From Streptomyces olivochromogenes (GTDB lineage Bacteria; Actinomycetota; Actinomycetes; Streptomycetales; Streptomycetaceae): DNA of 64,000 nucleotides. The DNA lies in the NCBI RefSeq assembly GCF_001514115.1, contig NZ_KQ948454.1, positions 355,400 to 419,399 of the forward strand. Direction: 5' to 3'. A program made the translations under genes and the position numbers. Below the pieces are notes generated by a model that was not told the DNA's origin, made no database searches, and was given only the letters and a program-made list of their open reading frames with translations. Position 1 is the stretch's first letter. Every line of letters starts with the position of its first letter. Positions 23,508-31,934 of the stretch are shown here, piece after piece.

Positions 23508-23738
23508 ATGCTCATTGGCATGTCAGGGATCAATGAGCGAAGCGGCGAGCTGGAAGGCATGACTCCTGCTGAACTCGCCTTGATCAAAGCGAGTTTGAGC
23601 GAGGCGCGCGTCAAGGTCGAACGACTGCTGAGGCGCGCGGACGAACTCACGGCGACGGTGGAATCTCGCTACCCACAAGCCGCTCAAGCCGATCCAGACG
23701 CTCACCGAGTAGGTGGAGGGCGTCGTGAATCGTGCTGA
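23508..23738 (+). CDS. Possible small helical protein (uncertain)
   Basis: Up to 76 residues; the stretch MTPAELALIKASLSEARVKV followed by ERLLRRADELTATVESRY looks like a real amphipathic coiled coil. It overlaps the 3' end of the convergent GntR gene by about 90 bp, where its own composition becomes poor. No ribosome-binding site stands out. It may be real up to about 23680 or be a shadow frame. Confidence 0.3.
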   Translation: MLIGMSGINERSGELEGMTPAELALIKASLSEARVKVERLLRRADELTATVESRYPQAAQADPDAHRVGGGRRESC

Positions 23739-24042
23739 GCTCTGCTGCCAAGGCAGTGAACGCGGGGCTGCTGCCCGGCTCGGTGCCGAGGGGCACAGCA
23801 GGATCGCGGACGAACGTCCCGCGGCCCTGCTGAGTGAGAACCAACCCCTCATCGCGAAGCTGACCGAACGCACTCTGAACGGTCATGAGCTGCACGCCAA
23901 GTTCCTTGGCGAGCTTGCGAGCTGCTGGGAGCTGGTCCCCCGGGGCGTACTCGCGGTCGGGGCCCGTGATCTTTTCGCGGAACTCCGCCGCAATCTCCTT
24001 GGCCGTGGGCGTCTGCTTGGGCGCTTCGGGGCTCTGGTCCAT
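23647..24042 (-). CDS. GntR-family regulator (KorSA-like control of the element)
   Basis: 131 residues: winged-helix GntR domain at 12-80 (AAEFREKITGPDREYAPGDQ, LPAARKLAKELGVQLMTVQS, GLVLTQQGRGTFV) and a short C-terminal helix (LSTIHDALHLLGERLDRLER) instead of an effector-binding domain. Size and position between cargo and transfer genes match the KorSA-type repressors of pSAM2-like elements. A perfect 20-bp palindrome (24105-24124) lies 63 bp upstream, in the gap to the divergent plus-strand operon, and is the probable operator. Confidence 0.88.
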   Translation of the reverse strand: MDQSPEAPKQTPTAKEIAAEFREKITGPDREYAPGDQLPAARKLAKELGVQLMTVQSAFGQLRDEGLVLTQQGRGTFVRDPAVPLGTEPGSSPAFTALAAELSTIHDALHLLGERLDRLERLVGSEIPPSP

Positions 24043-24060
24043 GGCTCCGAGAGTAACCGG

Positions 24061-24124
24061 ACCTAGGTCAATCTCTGATCCTTCATCGCACCTCCTTGAC
24101 AGTCAGATTGACCTAGGTCAATCT
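24061..24124. promoter_or_regulatory. GntR operator region: 20-bp palindrome plus partial second site
   Basis: AGATTGACCTAGGTCAATCT at 24105-24124 is a perfect palindrome; 24061-24073 repeats ACCTAGGTCAATC from it. Both sit between the GntR start (24042) and the divergent transfer/replication operon at 24450. The remaining 24125-24449 is non-coding leader with GC-rich hairpins and CCTAGGAG ahead of the next gene. Confidence 0.75.
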
Positions 24125-24449
24125 GTAGTTACGCCGGAACGCGAGGCCCGGAAGAGCTTCACCGGCCGCATTCGCAAGTGCTTGACCTGCGCCAACGCCC
24201 GGAGGGCTCCGTGAAACGGGCTCGAAGGAAGCGACGGATGCTTGAGAACTCAACAGCGTGCCTGAGGCAAACCGCCCCGCCTCTGCGAGCAAGTGGGCGG
24301 TCCGCGCGGCGAAAGAGCCGCGCACACCTCGTACGCAACGGCTCAGCGGCCGAACGTGCCGCTGCCGGTTGCCCGATCCCGCCCCGCCGAACTGCCGGGG
24401 CGGGTGAGGGGAGCCCGGAACCGCCCCCCTCGCCTCCTAGGAGTCCCTC

Positions 24450-24833
24450 ATGACTGCTGCTATTGAGATCGTTTCGTTCGGCTACCTGCACGACGAGCCG
24501 CCCGCCGCGCACCTGACCATCGACCTGCGCCACCACTTCCGCGACCCGCACGTCAGCCCGGAGCTCCGGTACATGACCGCGGACGACGAGCCGGTACGCA
24601 CGGCGGTGCTGTCTACCCCGGGTGTCGCCGCCCTCGTGCTCGCGACCGCCGCGGCGGTGGACGCGTTCACGTCCGGCCCGTCCGCCGGAACGGTCACCGT
24701 CGCCGACGGGTGCGCTGGAGGCCGGCACCGCGCCCCCACCTTCGCCCGCGCACTCGCCGAACTGCTGCGCGACGCGGGCCACGACGTCACCGTCCGGCAC
24801 CGCGACCTCGGCAAGGACGTCGTCCAGCGCTGA
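24450..24833 (+). CDS. RapZ C-terminal-domain-like protein
   Basis: 127 residues. The C-terminal part VTVADGCAGGRHRAPTFARA followed by LAELLRDAGHDVTVRHRDL parallels the C-terminal domain of RapZ (GCTGGQHRS...A..L......V...HR), the RNA-binding half of that RNase adaptor, while the N-terminal kinase-like half of RapZ is absent. Stand-alone domains of this kind occur in Streptomyces elements; role unknown. First gene of the long plus-strand operon running to 29.9 kb; CCTAGGAG precedes the ATG. Confidence 0.75.
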   Translation: MTAAIEIVSFGYLHDEPPAAHLTIDLRHHFRDPHVSPELRYMTADDEPVRTAVLSTPGVAALVLATAAAVDAFTSGPSAGTVTVADGCAGGRHRAPTFARALAELLRDAGHDVTVRHRDLGKDVVQR

Positions 24834-24968
24834 CCACACCGCGGCCGCTGCTCCACAGCCATGCCGCCCATCATCCGCACGGCTTTCCCCATCAACGGCA
24901 CGCGGCCCCCGGGATGCACCCCGGGGACCGCTTCGGGCCGTACCACCGACTAGGGAGAACACGACCCA

Positions 24969-25238
24969 ATGAGCCACATCGTCACTGTTCAGGAAGCTGT
25001 TACCGCGTTCGCCGACTGGAACGAGCCGACGGATGCGGAGCTGGACGCGATCGAGTCGGAGATGCCGCTGATCCTGGCGGACGTCGACCTGATCGACGCG
25101 CAGATCATCGCCATGGACCACACCCCGAACGAGGTCGACACCCGCCGCGTGCGCCGCGCCCTCGCCCGGGTCCTCACCGAGTGGCGGACCCTCGCCAACC
25201 GCACCGCCGACGAGATGGCCGCCGGGGGTGCGGCATGA
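24969..25238 (+). CDS. Small conserved AICE protein (DUF6284-like, tentative)
   Basis: 89 residues: MSHIVTVQEAVTAFADWNEP, TDAELDAIESEMPLILADVD, and a basic helix NEVDTRRVRRALARVL. The pattern EPTDAELDAIE recalls proteins annotated DUF6284 in Streptomyces integrative elements (recognised from memory). No known function. Its stop overlaps the next start (ATGA at 25235). Confidence 0.75.
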   Translation: MSHIVTVQEAVTAFADWNEPTDAELDAIESEMPLILADVDLIDAQIIAMDHTPNEVDTRRVRRALARVLTEWRTLANRTADEMAAGGAA

Positions 25239-26107
25239 GCGCCAGGACCACCAAGACCGTGCTGCCGGCCGTCGCCATGACGGCGGTGTCCATGGTCCTC
25301 ACCCTGGCCGTGGTGGTGATGTGGCTGGGAACGGCGATGCCGTGGCCGGTCGCCCTGGTCGTCGGTCTCGGTATCGACGGCGGATGGCTGGCCACCCTCG
25401 CCTACGAACGCCGCCTGGCCGCGCAGGGCGACCACAGCCACGCCGTCACCGGCGTCGGCTGGTCCTTCGGCCTGATCGCAGCCGGCGTCCTGATCGCCCA
25501 CGCACTCACCGCCGAAGAGTCCGCCGGCGCGTGGCTGGCCGTGGCCTGGCTGCCCATCGCCGCCAAGGCACTGTGGCTGGTCCACGGACTGTGGGAGCGG
25601 ACCGCGCTCACCCCGAACGCGCTCGGAGCGATCCGCGGAATCCAGCAGGAAGCCCGCGACGAAGCGGCCGTGGCCCGCGCCCGCCTGCGGGCCGAAGCCA
25701 CCACCGAGGAGACCCGGCTGACGGCCGTGACGCAGGCCGGCGCCCGCGTCGCACGCGTCCAAGCAAAGACCGCACAGACCCTCTCGCGAGCCTGGTCGAC
25801 GCTGGAGACGGCACGGGACGGCGAGGACACCGGCAGGGCACTGACCAGCGTGACGAACCGCGTCACACCCGACGTCACACCCCGCTGGCAACTCCCCGTA
25901 TGGGGACCCACCGAACCGGTATCGGCGTTCACGCTGGACGCGGCGCCCGCCCTCACCGACGAAGCCCTCGACACGCTGGTCGACGAGATCCGCCACAGCG
26001 AAACCCCCGCCCTCTCCTACCGCGAGATGGCCACCCGCTTCCGCGCCGCCGGCCACTCCGCATCCGAAGTCCGCCTCAGGGCGGCGTGGAAGCGCGTGGT
26101 CGCCTGA
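25235..26107 (+). CDS. Transfer-associated membrane protein, SpdB2-like (tentative)
   Basis: 290 residues from the ATG at 25235 (ATGA overlap with the previous gene). Four hydrophobic helices in the first 120 residues (AVAMTAVSMVLTLAVVVMWL; ALVVGLGIDGGWLATL; VGWSFGLIAAGVLIAHAL; WLAVAWLPIAAKALWLV) are followed by a long polar, Ala/Arg-rich helical region (residues 130-200) and a C-terminal domain ending SASEVRLRAAWKRVVA that resembles a small DNA-binding helix bundle. Architecture and position fit the Spd proteins needed for intramycelial spread of Streptomyces plasmids. TGATG overlap with the next gene. Confidence 0.7.
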   Translation: MSARTTKTVLPAVAMTAVSMVLTLAVVVMWLGTAMPWPVALVVGLGIDGGWLATLAYERRLAAQGDHSHAVTGVGWSFGLIAAGVLIAHALTAEESAGAWLAVAWLPIAAKALWLVHGLWERTALTPNALGAIRGIQQEARDEAAVARARLRAEATTEETRLTAVTQAGARVARVQAKTAQTLSRAWSTLETARDGEDTGRALTSVTNRVTPDVTPRWQLPVWGPTEPVSAFTLDAAPALTDEALDTLVDEIRHSETPALSYREMATRFRAAGHSASEVRLRAAWKRVVA

Positions 26108-26511
26108 TGTCGGCCGCGTTCGGCAAGTGCTTCGACCCGTCCGGGGCCCGCTACGGCATCCCCACCTACCCCTGGAAGTTCGCCCCCGACGACGACCAGT
26201 TGGCTACCCGCCGGCAGTTACGGGCCCGGGGGCTGCGTCCGGGCGGTCAGCCGATAGCGGCGCAGGTCATGCGCATCAACCGGCGCGCCGGGAACGTCCG
26301 GGTCGCCTACCTCTACCGCATCGACCTCGCCAAGCCCGTACGCCCGATGACCTCGCGCAAATGGGGCGCGCTCGCGCTGGCGATGCTCGCCCGCCGCACC
26401 TGCCCCAAGTGCCGCATCACTTACAGCTACTGCCTGCCGCGCTCGCTCGACATGTGCGTGCTGTGCGCCTACCCCGACAGCCACGACTCCGCCCACCAGG
26501 GGGCCTGTTGA
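26107..26511 (+). CDS. RRQRL-type zinc-binding AICE protein
   Basis: 134 residues. Contains RRQLRARGLRPGGQPIAAQV near residue 35 and a C-terminal zinc ribbon with CPKC (about 99-102) and CVLC (about 117-120), matching the RRQRL motif-containing zinc-binding proteins of Streptomyces mobile elements. Starts at the A of TGATG shared with the previous gene; its TGA overlaps a TTG start of the next. Confidence 0.8.
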   Translation: MSAAFGKCFDPSGARYGIPTYPWKFAPDDDQLATRRQLRARGLRPGGQPIAAQVMRINRRAGNVRVAYLYRIDLAKPVRPMTSRKWGALALAMLARRTCPKCRITYSYCLPRSLDMCVLCAYPDSHDSAHQGAC

Positions 26512-26693
26512 GCGTCCGCCGCGAGACCGCCGCCGACGACTGCGCCCGCACCGTAGGCCTGATGGCCGCACTCGGCGACTCCCTGCCCCCCGACCGCGAG
26601 CCGGACCAGTTCGAACAGACCGTCGCCCGCGCCCTGTACGCCAACCGGTGCGACCAGCCGCCCGCCGGCCACACCTACCCCAGGAGGGGATGA
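26508..26693 (+). CDS. Small hypothetical protein, TTG start
   Basis: 61 residues from TTG 26508, which overlaps the upstream stop (TTGA): LSVRRETAADDCARTVGLMA followed by ALGDSLPPDREPDQFEQTVA. No ATG or GTG is available at the start of the protein-like region, so coupled initiation at TTG is inferred. Unknown function; part of the tightly packed transfer operon. Confidence 0.55.
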   Translation: MSVRRETAADDCARTVGLMAALGDSLPPDREPDQFEQTVARALYANRCDQPPAGHTYPRRG

Positions 26694-26695
26694 CC

Positions 26696-27013
26696 ATGGC
26701 CAACTCCGACATCCGCCGTCTGGACCGCGAGATCCAGCAGACGCAGAAGAAGCTGGAAGCCGTCCGCCGGGGCGAGTGGTGGCCGCTGAACGGCTCGGAA
26801 CGCCGCGCCATGGCCCGCGCCCTGGCCGCCGGCGCCTACCGCGCCTCCCGCGGCCGCAGCACCAGCCACGCCGAAGAGCGGATGGACACCACCGGGTCCG
26901 CCGCCGAGATGCGGCTGAACGCGGAACTGACCGCCCTGCACAGCGAGCGCCAGCGACTCATCACCGAGGCCGCCCGCGCCAAGGCCGCCAAGAAGTCTTC
27001 CCGCTGGTTCTGA
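26696..27013 (+). CDS. Coiled-coil hypothetical protein
   Basis: 105 residues from ATG 26696, with AGGAGG at 26682-26687 (spacing 8); the ATG at 26690 is too close to it. N-terminal coil IRRLDREIQQTQKKLEAVRR, a middle SRGRSTSHAEERMDTTGSAA, and C-terminal coil MRLNAELTALHSERQRLITE with a Lys-rich end. No family recognised. Confidence 0.7.
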   Translation: MANSDIRRLDREIQQTQKKLEAVRRGEWWPLNGSERRAMARALAAGAYRASRGRSTSHAEERMDTTGSAAEMRLNAELTALHSERQRLITEAARAKAAKKSSRWF

Positions 27014-27120
27014 CCAGCCCGCACAACCCGCCGGGGTGCCCGCCCCCTGCCACGGACACGGCCACCCCGGCGCCCTCCACAACTCCCGCCCTCGAAGGGG
27101 CAGTCAGGAGATCTCTCAGC

Positions 27121-29238
27121 ATGTCCGAGAACGTCGTTCACCTCCACAAGCCCACCGACCCGCCGACCGACGACGCGGCGCCCACGATGCTGACCGTCGT
27201 ACCCGACGCCCCACCGGCGCCCCCGGTACCGCTGTGGGTGCGCTCCGGCCGCGCAGTGAAGGGCGCGGTCACGCACGAGACCACGAAGATGACCGCCCGC
27301 GCCGTGGCCCGGCACGGCCTCTACACGTTCAACGGGGGCCGGATCGTGGCCCGCCGCACGTGGGACGGCAAGACCGGAGCCCGCTACGAGCGCATGATCC
27401 GTACCGCCGAAGCCGCGGGGAACCTGGAAGCGGCCGAGGAGTGGGAAGAGCGGCTGCAGCGCTTCCGCGCCGCCCGCCACCACCGCCGCATGGACCTCCT
27501 CCACTCCCCGGTAGAAGCCGCCAAGGGCATTGCGGTCGGCACCGGGGTGAGCATCGGGGTCCTGGTCGCGCTCGGAGTCGTGATGGCCATCAACAACCAC
27601 GACGTCACCGACGTCATCACCCCACTCCGGGCCACGATCGAGTTCATCGCCCTGCTGATCCGGATCGTGCAGGTCGTATGGGGCCCTGCCCTCACGATCG
27701 GCCCGTTCCTCGCCCTGCTCGCCCTGTGGACCGTCGGCAGCAAGCAGCAAGCCGCCCCACAGTGGGCCCTGCCCGCCAACGTCCGCTCCGGCGAGGGTGA
27801 GCCGATCACGCCGTCGATCGTGGTCAAGGCGCTGCGGGACCTGGGGGTGCCCGCGCTGCGCAACGCCATCAAGGAGATGGGCGACGCCGGCGCGTCCATG
27901 CTGGGACCGATCCGGATCGCCGGATGCGGCGTGGAGGTCGACGTCACGCTTCCGTCCGGGGTGGCGACGAACGAGGTGCAGGCCAAGCGTCGCAAGCTCG
28001 CCGAGAACCTGACCCGGCACGAGCACGAGGTGTTCATCACCATCCCCGAGGCCGCCCGCACGGTCCGGCTGTGGGTCGCCGACTCGGGGGCCCTGGACCA
28101 GCCGATCGGCCCGTCCCCGCTGGTCACCGACGAGACGATGACCGCCGACTACACCAAGGGACGCGCCCCCTGGGGTCAGGACCTGCGCGGTGACGCCGCC
28201 GCGCTGAGCGTCTACCAGCGGCATCTTCTGATCACGGGGTTGTCCAACCAGGGCAAGACCGCCGCCCTGCGCTCGATCGCCCTGTGGCTCTCCCTGGACC
28301 GGTCGGTTGAGTTCTGGATGGGCGACCTCAAGGGCGTGGGCGACTGGGCCATGTTCGACGGGCTCGCCACCCGGCTGATCCAGGGTCCTACCGATGACCA
28401 CGTCATCCAGGTCACCGAGATGGTGGAAGACGCCGTTGAGGAGATGAACCGCCGTATCCAGGCGCCGCCCGGAACGACGTTCCCGCCGCTGATCGTCATC
28501 GTGGATGAGGCGCAGGTCGCGTTCATGTGCCCGGTCAAGGACGAGGACAAGCGGCCCTACGGCGGCTCTAGCTCCACCTCCCGGTACTTCATGGCCGCGC
28601 GGAAGATCCACAACCAGGGGCGGGCCGTGAACGTGCTGCTGTGGCAGGGCACCCAGGACCCGACCGACCAGAACCTTCCCAAGCTGGTCCGCGAGGGCGC
28701 CCACACCCGCGCCTCCCTCGCCCTGGGCACCGAGTCGCAGGCCCGTATGGCGCTCGGGGACAAGGCCGTTGACGGCGGGGCCGCGCCGAACCTGCTGCGC
28801 CCGGGGCTGGACCAGGGCACCTTGGTCGTCGCCTCGGACGGCATCGAGATCCCCAAGGGACAGTCGTCCATCACGGTGCGCACGCACTACATCAGCACCG
28901 ACGACGCGAAGGAGATCGCCGCCCGCGCCAAGGCACTGCGCGACGGGGTCACCACCCTGCACGTCATCGACCGGGGCGAGGAGCGCGACCCGCTCGCCGA
29001 CATCGCCGCCGTCGTCGGCGACGCGCCCCGAGTGCGCACAAAGGACGTCCTGAACCGGCTCGCCACCCTGAACGCGGACGCCTACGGCGGCTGGTCGTTC
29101 ATCGACCTCAAGCGCGTTCTGGACGACGCCGACGCGGAGCCGTACAAGTCCGACGGCGTCATGGTCGTCAGCCGCGACCGCCTCGCCCGCGCCCTCGCCA
29201 ACCGCAACGACGAAGGTTCCGCTTCCGCCGACGGATGA
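27121..29238 (+). CDS. FtsK/SpoIIIE-type conjugative DNA translocase (TraB/TraSA role)
   Basis: 705 residues from ATG 27121. Two transmembrane helices (about 136-157 and 172-204), then the motor domain with Walker A GLSNQGKT (373-380), EFWMGDLKGVGDW, Walker B LIVIVDEAQ (457-465) and a later QGTQDPTDQNLPKLVREG sensor region. C-terminal roughly 90 residues (VRTKDVLNRLATLNADAYGG, MVVSRDRLARALANR) look like a winged-helix DNA-binding domain. In Streptomyces such a single hexameric pump moves double-stranded DNA between cells. It is followed immediately by a cluster of CAGGGAG heptamers, a likely recognition locus. Confidence 0.93.
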   Translation: MSENVVHLHKPTDPPTDDAAPTMLTVVPDAPPAPPVPLWVRSGRAVKGAVTHETTKMTARAVARHGLYTFNGGRIVARRTWDGKTGARYERMIRTAEAAGNLEAAEEWEERLQRFRAARHHRRMDLLHSPVEAAKGIAVGTGVSIGVLVALGVVMAINNHDVTDVITPLRATIEFIALLIRIVQVVWGPALTIGPFLALLALWTVGSKQQAAPQWALPANVRSGEGEPITPSIVVKALRDLGVPALRNAIKEMGDAGASMLGPIRIAGCGVEVDVTLPSGVATNEVQAKRRKLAENLTRHEHEVFITIPEAARTVRLWVADSGALDQPIGPSPLVTDETMTADYTKGRAPWGQDLRGDAAALSVYQRHLLITGLSNQGKTAALRSIALWLSLDRSVEFWMGDLKGVGDWAMFDGLATRLIQGPTDDHVIQVTEMVEDAVEEMNRRIQAPPGTTFPPLIVIVDEAQVAFMCPVKDEDKRPYGGSSSTSRYFMAARKIHNQGRAVNVLLWQGTQDPTDQNLPKLVREGAHTRASLALGTESQARMALGDKAVDGGAAPNLLRPGLDQGTLVVASDGIEIPKGQSSITVRTHYISTDDAKEIAARAKALRDGVTTLHVIDRGEERDPLADIAAVVGDAPRVRTKDVLNRLATLNADAYGGWSFIDLKRVLDDADAEPYKSDGVMVVSRDRLARALANRNDEGSASADG

Positions 29239-29418
29239 CAGGGAGCCGACCCCCGACGGGCCAGGGAGACAGGGAGAACTCCCTAACCCCCTCCCTGACC
29301 CGCCTCCCTGCCCCTGAACTGCACGAATGATCCATCAGGGAGGCAGGGAGGCCTGCAGGCCAGACCCCCGAAAACCCCCTCCACAGCCACCCCGCAAGGG
29401 GGTGGTCCTGCCTCCCTG
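29239..29418. repeat. Cluster of eight CAGGGAG heptamers, candidate clt/transfer recognition locus
   Basis: Exact CAGGGAG at 29239, 29262, 29270, 29336 and 29344 on the plus strand, and CTCCCTG at 29291, 29304 and 29412. TraB-type translocases recognise short (8-bp) repeats in a clt locus beside the tra gene; this cluster begins at the tra stop codon. The specific recognition is inferred. Confidence 0.65.
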
Positions 29419-29442
29419 AACCGTTCCGAGAAGGGATTCCGG

Positions 29443-29919
29443 ATGTACCCCGAACACACCGGCCACCTGCCCGCCGAACGGGCCGTGACCATCCACCAAC
29501 CCGCTCCCCTCGCCCCGTACGACCTTGCCGCGCCGGTAGCCATGGACCCGTACGCCGAACGGCAGCCCGTGGTGTGGGTGCCCGACGCCTACGGCCGCAT
29601 GGTCCCCATGCCCAAGCACCTCGCCCCGCCCCCCGCCGTCGCGAGCGAGCCGCGCGACCTGACCCCGCTCCCGCTCCTCGACCCCGTCGCGCAGCGCCTC
29701 ATGGGCGCCGGCATCGGGGGCGGCGCCCTGTCCGCCGGGGCCGGATACGGCATCAGCGAAGTCATCAACGCCGCCGCCGGCTTCAGCGGCGGGGCACTCA
29801 TCTGGATCGCCCTCGTCGTCCTCGCCCTGCGCACCCCCGCCCGCGCCATCACCAGCGGCAAGGGCAGCACGGTCAACATCCGCAAAGCCGTCATCAAGCG
29901 CAGCCACTTCCACGGCTGA
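29443..29919 (+). CDS. AICE membrane protein (DUF6251-like, Spd-type; tentative)
   Basis: 158 residues: proline-rich N-terminal region (residues 1-75), then a hydrophobic stretch with LMGAGIGGGALSAGAGYGIS and FSGGALIWIALVVLALRTPA (two helices) and a basic tail GKGSTVNIRKAVIKRSHFHG. The helix pair followed by TVNI..AV resembles proteins annotated DUF6251 in Streptomyces elements. Position right after tra supports a role in spread. Function unknown. Confidence 0.7.
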   Translation: MYPEHTGHLPAERAVTIHQPAPLAPYDLAAPVAMDPYAERQPVVWVPDAYGRMVPMPKHLAPPPAVASEPRDLTPLPLLDPVAQRLMGAGIGGGALSAGAGYGISEVINAAAGFSGGALIWIALVVLALRTPARAITSGKGSTVNIRKAVIKRSHFHG

Positions 29920-29938
29920 ACACCCCCAGAGGAGAACC

Positions 29939-30499
29939 GTGTTCGACATCCGCATCATCTGCGACCCCGCCGACGAGCCGGCCATCACCCGCGCGTTGAC
30001 CGCCGCGTTCGACTGCGACCCCATCCAGCGCCGCCCCGCCCACAACGGCCACCACGTCCGCCTCTACACCAAAGCCTTCCACCCCAACCCCGCCGCGCTA
30101 CTCAACGACGCCCCCGAGACGACCGAGGCGGGGCCGACAGCATGGCCCACGCCGGAAGACGCCTACGCCACCGCCCCCGGCATCACCTACGAGATCGCAT
30201 GGACCGCTTCCACCGCCAGGACGCTCACCGAGAACCCGCACGGCGACGACGTGGACCGTGAGTACTGGCTGCGCAAAGCCGCTCTGCTGGACCGCATCGC
30301 GCTGGAGTACGAGGCCGAAGGCGTCCGCAACGACACGGCCGAGACCGCGGCCAACGCCGCTCGCCAACTCATCGAGGCCGACCAGGACGGCAAGGGCGAC
30401 TACAGCGGCGACCCGTACTGGCCGGAGCACCCGGCCACGCTCGCCCATCCCCGCGGCTACGTCCGCCAGGAATACGCCGTCTGGGCCCAGAACCAGTAG
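29939..30499 (+). CDS. Conserved AICE hypothetical protein
   Basis: 186 residues from GTG 29939 with GAGGAGAA upstream. Starts VFDIRIICDPADEPAITRAL, mixed alpha/beta, with an acidic middle (WPTPEDAYATAPGI) and a region DREYWLRKAALLDRIALEYE. No motif I can name. Lies between the transfer and replication modules. Confidence 0.7.
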   Translation: MFDIRIICDPADEPAITRALTAAFDCDPIQRRPAHNGHHVRLYTKAFHPNPAALLNDAPETTEAGPTAWPTPEDAYATAPGITYEIAWTASTARTLTENPHGDDVDREYWLRKAALLDRIALEYEAEGVRNDTAETAANAARQLIEADQDGKGDYSGDPYWPEHPATLAHPRGYVRQEYAVWAQNQ

Positions 30500-30588
30500 C
30501 TACCCCAAGGGCGACCCCCGCATCTCGCCAAAGAACCGGGGTCGCCCTTGCCAGCCAGAACCCAACACAGGAACTGGAGACCTCCAGC

Positions 30589-31503
30589 ATGACCCAACCC
30601 ACGGACAACCGGCGAGAGGCCTTACTCGCCGCCGCCCTGAACGCCGCCGGCCGCGGCTGGCACGTCTTCCCCCTCCGTCCCGGCACCAAGCGCCCCGCCC
30701 TCCACGGAGAAGCCACCTGCCCGCGCATCGGAGCGTGCGAGGCAGGCCACCTCAAGTGGGAGCAGCGCGCGACGACCGACCCCGAGCGCATCCGCGCCAC
30801 TTGGGCCACGGTTGCGTTCAACGTCGGTATCGCCACCGGCCCGTCGGGGCTGGTCGTGGTCGACCTCGACATGCCGAAGGACAACAGCAATGGGGACGCG
30901 CCTGACGGCGCGGCGACCTTCGGGGCGCTCTGCGAGCGCACCGGGAACGCCGTCCCCGACACCTACCGGACCCGGACCGCGAGCGGCGGCAGCCACCTCT
31001 ACTTCACGGCGCCGTCCGGGGTGCGGCTGGCCAACACGGCAGGAACGATCGCCCCGTTGGTCGACACCCGGGCATGGGGCGGCTACGTCGTCGCCGCGGG
31101 CAGCATCACCCCCGCCGGACCCTACGAAGCCATCAGCGGCCCCGTGGCGGCTTCTCTGCCCTCGTGGCTGCTGAGCATCCTGAAACCGGCTCCCAAGCCC
31201 GTACAGGCCCCCTCAGTGCCCGTAACGTCACAATCCCGCCGATACGCGGACACAGCGCTCGGCAATGAAGTCCGCAACGTCTCCGGGGCCCAACTCGGCC
31301 AGCGCGAGGCGAGGTTGTTCCGGGCAGCGCGAGCCATGGGGCGCTTCATCGCGTGGGGCGACCTCCCCCGGCACGAGGTAGAGCAGGCTCTTCAGGAGGC
31401 AGGCGAGGCGGTAGGACTGCCGCCGTCCCAGTGCCGCGCCACCCTCCGCAGCGCCCTCAACTGGTCCATCGCCCACAACCAGCGCCGACGGGATGCGGCA
31501 TGA
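30589..31503 (+). CDS. Bifunctional primase/polymerase (prim-pol, AEP family)
   Basis: 304 residues. Starts with the typical AEP prelude AGRGWHVFPLRPGTKRP, Zn-like CPRIGAC; catalytic Asp92 and Asp94 in VVVDLDM; GGSHLYF with His136; third acidic residue Asp159 in PLVDTRAWGGYVVA. It primes (and may extend) DNA for element replication, together with the P4-type helicase at 31931. C-terminal roughly 90 residues form a helical accessory region. Overlaps the next gene by ATGA at 31500. Confidence 0.92.
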   Translation: MTQPTDNRREALLAAALNAAGRGWHVFPLRPGTKRPALHGEATCPRIGACEAGHLKWEQRATTDPERIRATWATVAFNVGIATGPSGLVVVDLDMPKDNSNGDAPDGAATFGALCERTGNAVPDTYRTRTASGGSHLYFTAPSGVRLANTAGTIAPLVDTRAWGGYVVAAGSITPAGPYEAISGPVAASLPSWLLSILKPAPKPVQAPSVPVTSQSRRYADTALGNEVRNVSGAQLGQREARLFRAARAMGRFIAWGDLPRHEVEQALQEAGEAVGLPPSQCRATLRSALNWSIAHNQRRRDAA

Positions 31504-31934
31504 CCGCCCCCTCCCGCCCCCCTCTGAAGAGCATCACCTCCACTCCGGCCGGACCACACGTCGCTCCACAGCCTGTGGACACGACGGCCGTGGGCGAACC
31601 GAAAGGCGCCGCCCGTCAGGGCGTCGTTTCTGCTCTTCCTCGTTCCAAGCGATTCCCGGACGGTGGCGCACGTCACGACAGCGGGAACCCCACGCCGGAT
31701 CAGCCCGGCATCCGCATCTACGCCCCTCCGGTCTACCGCTTCCCGGGCGACGGGGCCCGCTGGTCGAAGCGATACGGCAGCACCCCGACCGCCGCCTACG
31801 CCTGCACCTGCGGGCACACCGATACGGCCACCGGCCCCCGCGGCGTGGCCGCCCTGGTCTCCGACTACGACGCACACAAAGCCGCCTGCACCGGAACACC
31901 CGCCACACTCACCGACGGGAGGACGGCCGCATGA
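31500..31934 (+). CDS. Hypothetical protein with CxC-H-C cluster, between prim-pol and helicase
   Basis: 144 residues from ATG 31500. First 75 residues are Pro/Gly-rich and look disordered; then YRFPGDGARWSKRYGSTPTA, CTCGHTDTATGPRGVAAL and AHKAAC, a possible zinc site (two Cys, two His, one Cys). Overlaps both neighbours (ATGA at each end), so it is likely a replication-module accessory factor. Not recognised beyond that. Confidence 0.65.
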   Translation: MTAPSRPPLKSITSTPAGPHVAPQPVDTTAVGEPKGAARQGVVSALPRSKRFPDGGARHDSGNPTPDQPGIRIYAPPVYRFPGDGARWSKRYGSTPTAAYACTCGHTDTATGPRGVAALVSDYDAHKAACTGTPATLTDGRTAA

